Positions 7,730 through 17,232 are shown, counted from the first letter of the stretch. The stretch is DNA of 64,000 bases from UBA4416 sp040387475 (GCA_040387475.1 JAZKDT010000022.1:123415-187414), one strand, 5' to 3'. Translations and numbers: made by a program. Notes: generated by a model from the sequence alone, not told the origin.

Positions 7730-9529
7730 CTATTTCAATTTTGAAAATACCTTTTCAAATTTATCCAATGTTTCTTTACTTATTGATATTTTCTTTTTTT
7801 GAATAAATAGAGTTTGAATTGAAGTATTGAATTTTGATTTATCGAATGAGGTTGCTTTCTTATCAAAGGCTTTGGTCAAAGTCAACCGCTCATCTTCTGT
7901 AAACATAAATTCTGTAGAATAATTAAATTCTTCATCGATATCAACATATGTATATATCCTATCCTGTACTTCTGCAAACCTTGACACATATCTTTTCTTT
8001 GCATCAATCCCAGCTTTGTCGCCATCCAAAATAATTTTAAAATTTCTATTCCAAGCTAAATATAATGCTATCACTTGCTCATTACGATCACAGCCAGTTC
8101 CAGGATAAAGTCTTAGACCTTTATATTTATTATCTAAAATAACTTCATTGATATACTTCAAAGTGTAATAATCACTTTTCCCTTCAGTTATTATTATATC
8201 TTCGATTTCTTCAAGTAATCCTGGTTGAAAATCAAGAGAATCCAGAATCGGTTGAAAATATGTTCTTTGTTCAGGAAACTGTGATGCAAAACGGCTATAT
8301 GGTATAGCTTCTATATCCGTTTTCTCTGAATCAAAATTTATTTCGTCCTCATAATCTAAGTTTTTATTTTTAATAATATAAACGCCCGCGAGCCAATCTG
8401 GATTAATTAAATGATGGCTATGAGTTGTGTATATCAACTTACATTTAGTTACAAGCTTTTCAAACGTTTGTAATAATTTTTTTTGTGCTGTCGAGTGTAA
8501 ATTAGAAGCAGGTTCATCTAGCAAAAATAAAATTTCACCCTTATCTGTCGAACGCATTTTACGGAATTCTGTAAATAATAGAAAAGTAAAAAACCATTTA
8601 AATCCTAGACTTCTCTCATTAATTTGAAATTGATTTGCCCCTTCTTTTAAACGGATCTCTAAATAATACTTAGTTGTATCGCCTTGTTCTTTACCTAGTT
8701 CTTTACCGGGTTTGATAACAATTTCTTTTCCTTTAGATTGAAATAATGTTTGCCAAGCTTGAAAAACTGTCTTAGAGACTATTGAACTCATCTTGTTTAA
8801 CGTAGAATCTAACGCCTCGCTGGCCCCTTCGCTATCACTTTTCATTCTTTCTACCAAATGTTCCGGAATATTCAACCCTCCACCCATAGAATCTAAAATA
8901 TCTCCCAAGACCTCTCTATAAGTTGCTTGCTCTTCTGTTTCACCTAAATACTGTTCCAAATATATTTTTGATGGAAAGTCAAATAAAAAATTAGGGTAAT
9001 AGATAATTCGCGGCAAAAGGTTTTCCCTTATGAAATTTACTATTTTTTTCCATTCACCAGTTTTACTTCCATTAAATGCCGTTATAACTCCATTAATAGT
9101 CTTGGTTCCTATTATTGAAATATCCCAATACCCTATATAAGTAGAAGGTATAATAACAGAGTTTTTAAAAGAAATTTTTCTTTCTATTTTAAACGTACTT
9201 ATTGGATTAAGAGTTAATATACCTAATGTTTTAGCGTGCTTTTGAATTGCCTCTTCATCCGCTGCATCAAGCAATATGTGGGCTTCAATATTTACTGAAT
9301 CATTGAAGTTTAGTTTTTTGTCTTTTGGAATTAGTTTATGATACTCTTTTTGATATTTCTCTTCGGCAGAGTAACCTTGAAATAAATTAATAGCTTCAAG
9401 AATAGACGTTTTGCCACTTTCATTCAATCCAACTAGAGTTAAAACCTTGGATTTAGGTTCTTTTTCTAAATCAATAGTAAGTTCTTTAATTCCCTTATAA
9501 TTTTTTATTGTAAATTTTGTATAATTCAT
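7730..9529 (-). CDS. OLD-family ATPase with TOPRIM nuclease domain
   Basis: A 599-residue protein with an N-terminal ABC-type ATPase and C-terminal TOPRIM domain, as in overcoming-lysogenization-defect (OLD) nucleases. The Walker A is GLNESGKTS (residues 34-42), a signature-like NERSLGFKWFF lies at 304-314, the Walker B LFLLDEP at 334-340, and the switch His in YTTHSHH at 367-373. The TOPRIM metal residues are Glu449 (TEGKSD) and the LDGDKAG pair at 501-507. No UvrD-type helicase adjoins it, so it is not a Gabija pair. OLD proteins commonly act in phage defence; that role is inferred. It is cut off from nrdA by a terminator, with no clear promoter of its own. Confidence 0.85.
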   Translation of the reverse strand: MNYTKFTIKNYKGIKELTIDLEKEPKSKVLTLVGLNESGKTSILEAINLFQGYSAEEKYQKEYHKLIPKDKKLNFNDSVNIEAHILLDAADEEAIQKHAKTLGILTLNPISTFKIERKISFKNSVIIPSTYIGYWDISIIGTKTINGVITAFNGSKTGEWKKIVNFIRENLLPRIIYYPNFLFDFPSKIYLEQYLGETEEQATYREVLGDILDSMGGGLNIPEHLVERMKSDSEGASEALDSTLNKMSSIVSKTVFQAWQTLFQSKGKEIVIKPGKELGKEQGDTTKYYLEIRLKEGANQFQINERSLGFKWFFTFLLFTEFRKMRSTDKGEILFLLDEPASNLHSTAQKKLLQTFEKLVTKCKLIYTTHSHHLINPDWLAGVYIIKNKNLDYEDEINFDSEKTDIEAIPYSRFASQFPEQRTYFQPILDSLDFQPGLLEEIEDIIITEGKSDYYTLKYINEVILDNKYKGLRLYPGTGCDRNEQVIALYLAWNRNFKIILDGDKAGIDAKKRYVSRFAEVQDRIYTYVDIDEEFNYSTEFMFTEDERLTLTKAFDKKATSFDKSKFNTSIQTLFIQKKKISISKETLDKFEKVFSKLK

Positions 9530-9543
9530 TTTATGTTCCTTTC

Positions 9544-9581
9544 AAAAAAAAGCCTCTCCAAATTATTCAGAGAGGCCTTTT
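9544..9581 (-). terminator. Terminator downstream of nrdA
   Basis: A 7-bp stem GCCTCTC/GAGAGGC with a loop, flanked on its left by a run of A that becomes the U-tract of leftward transcripts. It ends the nrdB-nrdA transcript about 80 bases past the nrdA stop. Confidence 0.75.
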
Positions 9582-9611
9582 CTTAGGGTTAAACTTTATT
9601 TTCTTTTAGTG

Positions 9612-9636
9612 CTTTGTTCTCGACTCCGCTCGAACT
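9612..9636. repeat. Dispersed intergenic repeat fragment (CTCGACTCCGCTCGA type)
   Basis: A short motif centred on TCGACTCCGCTCGAACTGACA. Related TCGACTCCGCT or complementary AGCGGAGTCGA sequence recurs in intergenic positions near 27211 and 60340, so this is a low-copy dispersed family. Confidence 0.5.
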
Positions 9637-9656
9637 GACAGCACCATGTGCATCGC

Positions 9657-12068
9657 TTACGAGCCGCAAGCTTCGCAGCCTTCCGGATTATCTAACGAGC
9701 AGCTTAATTGTGCTTGTTGTTCTTCAAAGCTTAAGAGTTGTGTTTGTCCGCGTTCTACTAACAGTGCATCTTCGTTACCTAATACCGGTACAGATAATGC
9801 AGCCTGGTCTACAGTAAACTTAATAGCATCAGCTGCAGCTTTTGTACGTAAGTAGTACATACCTGTTTTTAATCCTTTTTTCCATGCATAGAAATGTGCC
9901 GAAGATAATTTAGCAAAGTTCGCATCCTGGATAAATAAGTTCAATGATTGAGACTGGCAAATGTAAGCGCCACGGTCGGCAGCCATATCAATAATGGTAC
10001 GTTGTTTAATTTCCCAAACTGTTTTGTAAATATCTTTAATGTTTTGAGGAATTTCAGGAATACCTTGTACAGATCCATTTGCGCCAATGATTTTGTTTTT
10101 CAAAGCATCGTTCCACATACCTAATTTTACTAAGTCGCGTAATAAGTGTTTGTTTACTACAGCAAACTCACCTGATAATACACGACGGCTATAAATGTTT
10201 GATGTATATGGTTCAAAACATTCGTTGTTTCCTAAAATTTGTGATGTAGAGGCTGTTGGCATTGGTGCTAATAATAAGGAGTTACGCACACCATATTTTG
10301 CTACTTCTTCTTTTAAAATGTTCCATTCCCAACGTGGGCTTGGTGTTACACCCCACATATCAAATTGCATAATGCCTTTTGATAATGGAGAACCTGGATA
10401 AGATTCGTAAGCGCCATCTTTAATTGCTAAATCTTTTGATGCTGTCATTGAAGCGTAATAAATCGTTTCAAAAATTTCTGCATTTAATTTTTTAGCTTCT
10501 TCGCTTTCAAATGGGTAACGCATTAAAATAAATGCATCTGCTAAACCTTGCACTCCTAAACCAATTGGACGGTGACGCATGTTTGAATTGCGAGCCTCTG
10601 GAATTGGGTAGTAGTTACGGTCAATTACTTTATTTAAGTTTTTAGTGATAGTATAAGTTACATCAAATAATTTTTGGTGATCAAATGTTCCTTCTTTCTC
10701 ATCTACAAAACGAGGTAATGCAATAGATGCTAAGTTACAAACTGCTACTTCATCAGGACTAGTGTATTCAACAATCTCCGTACATAAGTTAGAAGATTGA
10801 ATCGTTCCTAAATGAGATTGATTTGATTTTAAGTTACAAGCATCTTTGTATAACATGTATGGGTTACCTGTTTCGATTTGAGAATCGATGATAGCTGCCC
10901 ATAATTCACGTGCTGGAATTTGTTTACGGAATTTTCCTTCTGCTTCGTATTTAGTATATAATGCTTCAAACTCTGCACCGTGAGATGTATATAATCCTGG
11001 GCACTCGTTAGGACACATTAAACTCCAAGTTCCTTCCGCTTCAACACGCTTCATAAATAAATCTGGAATCCATAACGCTGTAAATAAATCACGAGCACGC
11101 ATTTCTTCTTTACCATGGTTTTTACGAATATCTAAAAACTCATAGATATCAGCATGCCAAGGCTCTAAGTAAACAGCGATAGAACCTTTACGTTTTCCAC
11201 CACCTTGATCAACGTAACGAGCTGTTTCGTTGAATACTTTTAACATTGGCAAAATACCATTTGATGTACCATTCGTTCCTTTAATATAAGAACCTGTAGC
11301 ACGTACTTTATGAATAGCTAAACCAATACCACCAGCAGATTGAGAAATACGAGCGCATTGTTTTAAAGTGTCGTAAATTCCGTCAATACTATCGTCTTTT
11401 GCTTGTAATAAAAAGCAAGAACTCATTTGTGGTTTTGGCGTGCCAGCATTAAATAATGTAGGCGTTGCGTGTGTAAACCAACGCTCGCTCATTAAATTAT
11501 AAGTTTCGATAGCTGCTGCAATATCTTCTTTGTGTATACCAATTGACACACGCATTAACATGTGTTGAGGGCGCTCAGTAACTTTACCGTGAGTTCTTAA
11601 TAAGTAAGAACGTTCTAATGTTTTAAAACCAAAATAGTCGTAACCAAAATCTCTATCATATATAATAGAAGAATCTAACAATTGTGCATTTTTCATCACA
11701 ATCTCATAAACGTCATCGGCAATTAATGAAGCTTTTTGATTTGTTTTTGGATCAACGTAAGTATATAATATCTCAATTGTTTTTGAGAATGACTTAATTG
11801 TATTCTTATGTAAGTTACTCACCGCAATACGCGATGCTAACTGAGCATAATCAGGATGCTTCGTAGTTAACGACGCAGCAGTTTCAGCTGCTAAGTTATC
11901 TAAATCAACAGTGCTAACGCCATCATACACACCATCAATTACTTTTTTTGCTACTTGAATAGGATCTACAAATGCAGGATCTAAGCCGTAGCTTAATTTT
12001 TGAACGCGTGCTGTGATTTTGTCAAACTTCACAGACTCTTGAGTGCCATCTCTTTTTATTACAAACAT
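9657..12068 (-). CDS. nrdA: Ribonucleoside-diphosphate reductase, alpha subunit (class Ia)
   Basis: The 803-residue catalytic subunit reduces ribonucleoside diphosphates to deoxy forms in the cytosol together with NrdB. An N-terminal ATP-cone (FVIKRDGTQESVKFDKI) marks allosteric control by ATP/dATP. Active-site and redox residues are visible in SSCFLLQ, in NLCTEI (radical-site region), and in the C-terminal PEGCEACGS pair that accepts electrons from thioredoxin or glutaredoxin. PMPTASTSQILGNNECFEP is the family signature. It is transcribed leftward after nrdB with a 283-base gap containing an inverted repeat. Start and length fit the family. Confidence 0.97.
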   Translation of the reverse strand: MFVIKRDGTQESVKFDKITARVQKLSYGLDPAFVDPIQVAKKVIDGVYDGVSTVDLDNLAAETAASLTTKHPDYAQLASRIAVSNLHKNTIKSFSKTIEILYTYVDPKTNQKASLIADDVYEIVMKNAQLLDSSIIYDRDFGYDYFGFKTLERSYLLRTHGKVTERPQHMLMRVSIGIHKEDIAAAIETYNLMSERWFTHATPTLFNAGTPKPQMSSCFLLQAKDDSIDGIYDTLKQCARISQSAGGIGLAIHKVRATGSYIKGTNGTSNGILPMLKVFNETARYVDQGGGKRKGSIAVYLEPWHADIYEFLDIRKNHGKEEMRARDLFTALWIPDLFMKRVEAEGTWSLMCPNECPGLYTSHGAEFEALYTKYEAEGKFRKQIPARELWAAIIDSQIETGNPYMLYKDACNLKSNQSHLGTIQSSNLCTEIVEYTSPDEVAVCNLASIALPRFVDEKEGTFDHQKLFDVTYTITKNLNKVIDRNYYPIPEARNSNMRHRPIGLGVQGLADAFILMRYPFESEEAKKLNAEIFETIYYASMTASKDLAIKDGAYESYPGSPLSKGIMQFDMWGVTPSPRWEWNILKEEVAKYGVRNSLLLAPMPTASTSQILGNNECFEPYTSNIYSRRVLSGEFAVVNKHLLRDLVKLGMWNDALKNKIIGANGSVQGIPEIPQNIKDIYKTVWEIKQRTIIDMAADRGAYICQSQSLNLFIQDANFAKLSSAHFYAWKKGLKTGMYYLRTKAAADAIKFTVDQAALSVPVLGNEDALLVERGQTQLLSFEEQQAQLSCSLDNPEGCEACGS

Positions 12069-12158
12069 TGCCTTTGGTTTTTAATTGGTTTTACTTAGTT
12101 TTTGAGTATTGGTTTCGTTACAACAAGTTATAACTATAATTGTCTTTTTTTACTTTCG

Positions 12159-12186
12159 CCACCACTTGATATTAACAAAGTGGTGG
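12159..12186. repeat. Inverted repeat between nrdB and nrdA
   Basis: CCACCACTT (12159-12167) and AAGTGGTGG (12178-12186) form a perfect 9-bp dyad with a 10-base loop, about 90 bases upstream of the nrdA ATG. There is no U-tract for leftward transcripts, so a terminator is unlikely. An operator or mRNA processing hairpin is possible; it is not an evident NrdR box. Confidence 0.6.
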
Positions 12187-12351
12187 TTAATTAATTTTTT
12201 TCTTATTTGGTGCGCCTTCAAGGGGCAGCACTAAAATTTAACATTTAATGAACGTGTTTCTGGAGGCTAGTATTCCCTTACAAGATTTAAACCTTGTTCA
12301 ATGATTTTCAATGAGATACGAATTGGGAATATTTACCGACGAATTTTTTGG

Positions 12352-13323
12352 TTAAAAATCTTCGTCCAGATTAAATACATTATTTTCCTCTTTATTGTTC
12401 ATCACACCGGATTTTTGGTATTCAGCAACACGTTTTTCGAAGAAATTAGTTTTGCCCTGCAACGAAATCATTTCCATAAAATCGAAAGGATTTGATGCAT
12501 TATAAAATTTATCGCAACCTAATGCTAATAATAATCTATCGGCACAAAACTCAATATATTGACACATTAAATCAGCATTCATTCCAATTAAACGTACTGG
12601 AATAGCGTCTGACACAAATTCTTTTTCAATTACTACTGCATCCGTAATAATTTTAGTTACTGTTTCTTTTGGTAATTTATTCTTGATATGATCAGAATAT
12701 AACATACATGCAAAATCACAGTGTAAGCCTTCGTCGCGAGAAATTAACTCGTTACTGAAACTTAAACCTGGCATTAAACCACGTTTCTTTAACCAGAAAA
12801 TAGAACAGAAAGAACCAGAGAAGAAAATTCCTTCCACTGCTGCAAAAGCAATTAAGCGCTCAGCAAATGTTCCGTTATTAATCCACGTTAAAGCCCAGTC
12901 AGCTTTTTTACCTACGCATGGTACTGTTTCAACCGCGTGTAATAATTTATCCTTTTCAACTGGATCTTTAATATAAGTATCTATTAATAAAGAATAGGTT
13001 TCAGAATGGATGTTTTCCATCATCACTTGGAAACCATAAAAGAAACGAGCCTCAGGATATTGTACTTCATTTAAGAAGTTAATCGCTAAGTTCTCATTAA
13101 CAATTCCATCACTTGCAGCAAAAAAAGCTAAAACATGTTTCACAAAATGACGTTCGTTGTCATTTAACTTATTATTCCAATCACCTAAGTCATTAGATAA
13201 GTCAATTTCTTCGGCTGTCCAGAAACTTGCTTCTGATTTTTTATAATATTCCCAAATATCATTGTGTTTGATTGGGAAAATAACAAAGCGGTCTTTGTTT
13301 TCTGCTAGTATTGGTTCTGTCAT
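12352..13323 (-). CDS. nrdB: Ribonucleoside-diphosphate reductase, beta subunit
   Basis: The 323-residue radical-generating small subunit that partners NrdA. Metal-ligand motifs are visible: Asp/Glu in NDNERHFVKHVLAFFAASDGIVNENLA and Glu/His in MMENIHSETYSLLI. The Tyr of HSETYS sits where class Ia enzymes hold the tyrosyl radical. Later ligands lie in the SRDEGLHCDFACMLY segment. The C-terminal EENNVFNLDEDF is the acidic tail that docks onto NrdA. nrdB comes first in the leftward pair. Upstream is a 419-base gene-free region shared with a divergent lipoprotein gene. Confidence 0.97.
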   Translation of the reverse strand: MTEPILAENKDRFVIFPIKHNDIWEYYKKSEASFWTAEEIDLSNDLGDWNNKLNDNERHFVKHVLAFFAASDGIVNENLAINFLNEVQYPEARFFYGFQVMMENIHSETYSLLIDTYIKDPVEKDKLLHAVETVPCVGKKADWALTWINNGTFAERLIAFAAVEGIFFSGSFCSIFWLKKRGLMPGLSFSNELISRDEGLHCDFACMLYSDHIKNKLPKETVTKIITDAVVIEKEFVSDAIPVRLIGMNADLMCQYIEFCADRLLLALGCDKFYNASNPFDFMEMISLQGKTNFFEKRVAEYQKSGVMNNKEENNVFNLDEDF

Positions 13324-13742
13324 AAATCGGTCTTTATATTAAAGCTTATTATTATAAAAATAGTAAGCGTATTAGTTTAAATCTTCGTTCTACAAATCTG
13401 ATTAAAAATGATTGCATTTTTAGAAAATGAAATTAACATTAAGGCTGTTTTTTCCACATTACGAAATTAACAGCCATCGTTGATAAGTGGCTAATTTCCT
13501 TATGTATCAAGCAATTAAAGAAATTATAAAAAAAAGTGAAAAAAAATTGTTCGTTGTATTTATTTTTTTGTTAAGGCATGAATAATTTTAGCTAAAAATG
13601 CTTTGTAACACCTGATTTCATTGAAAAAATTACCTTTTTCGCAAAATGGTATTAACACATAAGGAATTATTATCCAAAATTTTATGGAATAAATTCAATT
13701 CGTCTATCTAAACAAAGTATTAATCTTAAAAAAAATAACATT
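13324..13742. other. Gene-free region between nrdB and the DUF4349 gene
   Basis: 419 bases, very AT-rich, between two divergent genes, so it must hold both promoters. I found no perfect TAnnTTTG box, no tRNA-like structure and no convincing ORF on either strand. Confidence 0.6.
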
Positions 13743-14612
13743 ATGCGAATTTTAAAGTCAATTATCATAGCAAGTTTAGTAACCTGCTTTGTAGCTTGTA
13801 GTAAATCAGAAAACTTTAGCTCGAGAGATAAAGTCTATGAAGGTCTTGGCGGTGGCGGAATGGAATTAGATGCAACAGCGGTTGATTTAACACCACCGCC
13901 TGCCGAAAAATCAATGCCCAAAGAACAGAAAAATATTACCGAACAAAAACTCATTAAAAATGGTGATATCAGTTTTGAAGTAAAAAACATAAAAGACACC
14001 AAAGCCTTTTTACAAAAGGTGATATTAAAACACAAAGGCTATATCTCTAACGAAAAAATAGAAGATTACCGCATTAACCCAACCGAGATTTTAACAGTGC
14101 GAGTGCCAAATTCTAATTTCGATAATATCATTAACGACATAGGATTACAAGTTGGAGAATTTGATTCGAAACGCATAGACATTGAAGATGTAACCGCAGA
14201 GTTTGTAGATATTGAAGCGCGTTTAAAAAATAAAAAACAGTTAGAAGGAAAATATCAGGAATTGTTAGCCAAAGCAAATAATATGGCTGATATTTTAAAA
14301 ATTGAAAAAGAAATTTCTTTAATCAGAGAAGACATCGAATCAACCGAAGGGCGTTTACGTTATTTAAATAATCAAGTTGGTTACAGTACTTTAATCATAA
14401 CATATTATGAAAAAAGAGCAACGGCAGGTTTTCATTTTGGTGGTAAAATGGCAGATGCCCTTTCAGACGGCGGCATGGGTTTTTTATGGTTTTTAATTGG
14501 GATGACGCAACTTTGGCCGATGTGGTTAATAGGTGGTTTAATATGGTATATAATATACAAAATCATAAAACGTCGAAAAAATCAGAAATTACAGCAAAAA
14601 AGTATTCAATAG
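13743..14612 (+). CDS. DUF4349 lipoprotein
   Basis: A 289-residue protein with a lipoprotein signal (SLVTCFVAC, lipid-bearing Cys near residue 19). Residues about 65-235 form the DUF4349 region: KLIKNGDISFEVKNIKDTKAFLQ, then RVPNSNFDNIINDIG, and a coiled-coil with DIEARLKNKKQLEGKYQELLAKANNMADILKIEKEI. A hydrophobic stretch (FLWFLIGMTQLWPMWLIGG) near the C-terminus is a membrane helix followed by a basic tail, the usual DUF4349 arrangement. It is probably in the cell envelope; the biochemical role is unknown. It is transcribed divergently from nrdB. Confidence 0.88.
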   Translation: MRILKSIIIASLVTCFVACSKSENFSSRDKVYEGLGGGGMELDATAVDLTPPPAEKSMPKEQKNITEQKLIKNGDISFEVKNIKDTKAFLQKVILKHKGYISNEKIEDYRINPTEILTVRVPNSNFDNIINDIGLQVGEFDSKRIDIEDVTAEFVDIEARLKNKKQLEGKYQELLAKANNMADILKIEKEISLIREDIESTEGRLRYLNNQVGYSTLIITYYEKRATAGFHFGGKMADALSDGGMGFLWFLIGMTQLWPMWLIGGLIWYIIYKIIKRRKNQKLQQKSIQ

Positions 14613-14646
14613 ATTGTTTTTAGTAGTGTAAATATTAAAAAAATGC

Positions 14647-14654
14647 TATTTTTG
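14647..14654 (+). promoter_or_regulatory. -7 box (TATTTTTG) of the DUF5606 gene
   Basis: A perfect match to TAnnTTTG, 26 bases before the ATG at 14680, predicting a leader of about 20 nt. No clear -33 TTG. Confidence 0.45.
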
Positions 14655-14679
14655 TTATCTAATTTTTTAAAAAAGAACG

Positions 14680-15228
14680 ATGATTGATTTAACAGGAATT
14701 ATTGCCATTAGCGGACAACCAGGATTATATAAAGTGGTTGCTCAATCTAAAAACGGAATTATAGTAGAAGGTTTAGCAGATAAAAAACGTACCTCTATTA
14801 GCTCTACAGCTAAAGTTAGCTCTTTAGAAGATATTAGTATGTTTACAACTGGAGAAGACAAACCAGTTTCTGAAATCATGAAATCAATTTTTGATAAAGA
14901 AAAAGGTGGTGCTTGTGTGGATGCAAAAGCAGACGATAAAGCAATTACAGCTTACTTTGCAGCAGTTTTACCTGATTACGATAAAGAACGTGTTTACACA
15001 AGTAATATGCGTAAATTATTTACTTGGTATAATGGTTTACAAACTACTGGAAACTTAAAAGTGAAAGAAGCAGAAACGACTGAAGAATCAGCAGAAAAGA
15101 AAATTGTAAAAGCAGCAACTGAGAAAAAAGCAGCAGCTAAAAAAACAGCTACTAAAGATACTACCAAAACAAAAACAAGCACAGGTGTTAAAAAAACAGC
15201 TGGTGTTAGAAAAACTGGTGTAGCTTAA
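14680..15228 (+). CDS. DUF5606 protein with Lys/Ala-rich tail
   Basis: A 182-residue cytosolic protein. The first about 125 residues match the DUF5606/DUF6852 pair that is widespread in Bacteroidota: DLTGIIAISGQPGLYKVVAQSKNGIIVEGL, TSISSTAKVSSLEDISMFT, then the second part YFAAVLPDYDKERVYTSNMRKLFTWYN. The last about 55 residues are an Ala/Lys/Thr-rich, histone H1-like tail (KKAAAKKTATKD), probably disordered and possibly able to bind nucleic acid. The function is not established. A terminator lies just downstream. Confidence 0.88.
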   Translation: MIDLTGIIAISGQPGLYKVVAQSKNGIIVEGLADKKRTSISSTAKVSSLEDISMFTTGEDKPVSEIMKSIFDKEKGGACVDAKADDKAITAYFAAVLPDYDKERVYTSNMRKLFTWYNGLQTTGNLKVKEAETTEESAEKKIVKAATEKKAAAKKTATKDTTKTKTSTGVKKTAGVRKTGVA

Positions 15229-15250
15229 TTTTTAGCTTATTATAGTATTG

Positions 15251-15279
15251 AAGCCCTTTCGAAAGAGAGGGCTTTTTTT
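15251..15279 (+). terminator. Terminator after the DUF5606 gene
   Basis: AGCCCTTTC pairs with GAGAGGGCT (one mismatch) around a short GAAA-containing loop, followed by a seven-T run. Confidence 0.75.
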
Positions 15280-15281
15280 AT

Positions 15282-15365
15282 TCCCCCTTTGAAGGGGGTG
15301 CCTGAAAGGCGGAGGATGTTATGCAAGACATCCTCCGGCCTGCGGCCACCTCCTTCAAAGGAGGA
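15282..15365. repeat. Intergenic palindromic repeat element
   Basis: A compound inverted repeat of about 84 bases. The outer arms are CCCCCTTTGAAGGGGG-like and CTCCTTCAAAGGAGG, and the inner arms GGAGGATGT and ACATCCTCC surround a short loop. It looks like the small REP-like intergenic elements of Bacteroidota. There is no ORF inside, and it lies between a terminator and the M3 peptidase. Confidence 0.7.
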
Positions 15366-15428
15366 ATTGACTCTCGTTTCAAAAAATTCAAGAAAAACCT
15401 TTATCTTCAATCCATAAAACACAACGTC

Positions 15429-17120
15429 ATGAACCGTCATTACCTATCCGAAGATTTTAGAGTGAGCAACTGGGAAAGATTAGAACCTTTTTTAGAAGAA
15501 TTAAAAAACAGAAAAATTAATTCAGTAACAGAATTAAAACAATGGATGAAAGATCACAGCGAATTAGAAGCTGTGTTAAATGAAGACGGCGCTTGGCGTT
15601 ACATCAAAATGACTTGCAATACACAAAATGAAGAGCTGCAAGAATCCTTTAATTATTTTGTAACGTCTATTGAGCCTCATATTTCTCCTTACAGCAACGA
15701 CTTAAATAAAAAATTAATTGATTGTCCTTTTATTGATGAATTAGAAAAAGACACCTACTTCGTTTACGTGCGTGGCGTAAAAAAAAGCATTGAATTATAC
15801 CGCGAAGAAAATATTGAACTCCAAACAGAATTGCGTCAGAAAGAACAAGAATATGGAAATATTTCTGCGGCGCAAACCATTACCCATAAAAAAGAAGAAA
15901 TTACTTTACAAAAAGCAGCAACCTATTTTAAAAGTAATGATAGAGAACTACGTGAAAGCATCTATCATCAAATACAAGCTCGAAGAGCAGAAGATGAAAC
16001 TGAATTAAATACATTGTTTGATGAATTAATTGCTTTGCGTCATCAGGTGGCATTAAACACTGGATTTAAAAACTACAGAGATTACAAACACGAAGAGTTA
16101 GGTCGTTTTGATTATAGCGTTCAGGATTGCTATAATTTTCAAGACGCAATACAACAGCACATCGTTCCATTAGTAAAACAAAATGAGCAAGCTCGTAAAG
16201 ATGCTTTAAAATTAGATGTTTACAGACCATGGGATAAAGAAGTAGATGCCGAAGGGAAAGAACCTTTGAAACCATTCACCACTGGCGAAGATTTAGCAGC
16301 GAAGACTATTGAATGTTTTAATACCATCGATCCTTATTTTGGTGAGTGCATTACCATTATGCAAAACATCAAGCGTTTAGATTTAGAATCACGTATTGGT
16401 AAAGCACCAGGTGGTTACAATTATCCGTTAATGGAAACCGATGTGCCATTTATTTTTATGAACGCTGTGGGTTTACATCGCGATATGGTAACCATGGTGC
16501 ATGAAGGCGGACACGCTGTGCATGCTTTTTTAGCTGCCGACTTAGAGTTAACGGAATTTAAAAGTACACCAAGCGAAGTTGCTGAATTAGCAAGTATGAG
16601 CATGGAATTAATTAGCATGGAGCATTGGGAACCATTCTTCCCCAATCCAGAAGATTACAAACGCGCTAAGAAAGAACAATTAAATGATGTGCTAAAAGGT
16701 TTACCTTGGATTGCCTCTATTGATAAATTCCAGCATTGGATTTATACCAACCCAAAACATACATTAGAAGAACGTTATGCGTATTGGATGCAAATTAGTA
16801 AAGATTTTGGAACAGGCGTTGTTGATTATACAGGATTAGAAGCTAATTTACAACGTTCGTGGCAAGCGCAATTACATTTATATGAAGTGCCTTTTTATTA
16901 TATTGAATATGGTATGGCGCAATTAGGTGCTATTGCTATGTGGCGCAGCTACAAGCAAAATCCTAAACAAGCTTTAGCAAATTATAAAAAAGCACTTTCT
17001 CTTGGTTACATGAAAACGATCCCTCAATTATATGAAGCAGCGGGAATTAAATTTAATTTCTCTCCGGCATATGTAAAAGAGTTAGCGGATTTTGTGAGAA
17101 GTGAGTATGAGAAATTGTAG
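15429..17120 (+). CDS. M3 family oligoendopeptidase
   Basis: A cytosolic zinc metallopeptidase of family M3 that cleaves oligopeptides. The HEXXH motif is VHEGGHAVHAF, first His at residue 358, with the third ligand in the downstream ASMSMELISME segment. I start at the ATG at 15429 (MNRHYLSEDFRV). The upstream in-frame ATG at 15321 lies inside the palindromic repeat and would add 36 residues encoded by repeat DNA. The resulting 563 residues fit M3 oligoendopeptidases. There is no signal peptide. Confidence 0.93.
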   Translation: MNRHYLSEDFRVSNWERLEPFLEELKNRKINSVTELKQWMKDHSELEAVLNEDGAWRYIKMTCNTQNEELQESFNYFVTSIEPHISPYSNDLNKKLIDCPFIDELEKDTYFVYVRGVKKSIELYREENIELQTELRQKEQEYGNISAAQTITHKKEEITLQKAATYFKSNDRELRESIYHQIQARRAEDETELNTLFDELIALRHQVALNTGFKNYRDYKHEELGRFDYSVQDCYNFQDAIQQHIVPLVKQNEQARKDALKLDVYRPWDKEVDAEGKEPLKPFTTGEDLAAKTIECFNTIDPYFGECITIMQNIKRLDLESRIGKAPGGYNYPLMETDVPFIFMNAVGLHRDMVTMVHEGGHAVHAFLAADLELTEFKSTPSEVAELASMSMELISMEHWEPFFPNPEDYKRAKKEQLNDVLKGLPWIASIDKFQHWIYTNPKHTLEERYAYWMQISKDFGTGVVDYTGLEANLQRSWQAQLHLYEVPFYYIEYGMAQLGAIAMWRSYKQNPKQALANYKKALSLGYMKTIPQLYEAAGIKFNFSPAYVKELADFVRSEYEKL

Positions 17121-17122
17121 TA

Positions 17123-17227
17123 TCGTCATTACGAGCAAAGCGAAGTAATCTCATACATAGTAATTAAACTAAATATGAGATTGCTTCTTTCCATTTTGCT
17201 CATTCCGCAAAATCCTCGCAATGACGA
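17123..17227. repeat. Dispersed inverted repeat (CGTCATTrCGAG type), complete copy
   Basis: Ends in TCGTCATTACGAG and CTCGCAATGACGA as inverted arms, with TAATCTCATA and TATGAGATTGC as inner arms, over about 105 bases. A half copy of the same family lies at 23829-23864. No coding content; a non-autonomous palindromic element. Confidence 0.75.
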
Positions 17228-17232
17228 ATAAT

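Noticed and set aside
7730..9529. Gabija defence system
   Set aside because: The ATPase/TOPRIM protein fits, but there is no adjoining UvrD-like helicase gene.
14994..15182. Leftward ORF opposite the DUF5606 tail
   Set aside because: A shadow of the Ala/Lys repeats; it reads as low-complexity Val/Ala/Phe.
15321..15428. Extended N-terminus of the M3 peptidase
   Set aside because: These 36 codons fall in a palindromic intergenic repeat and have no similarity to the family.
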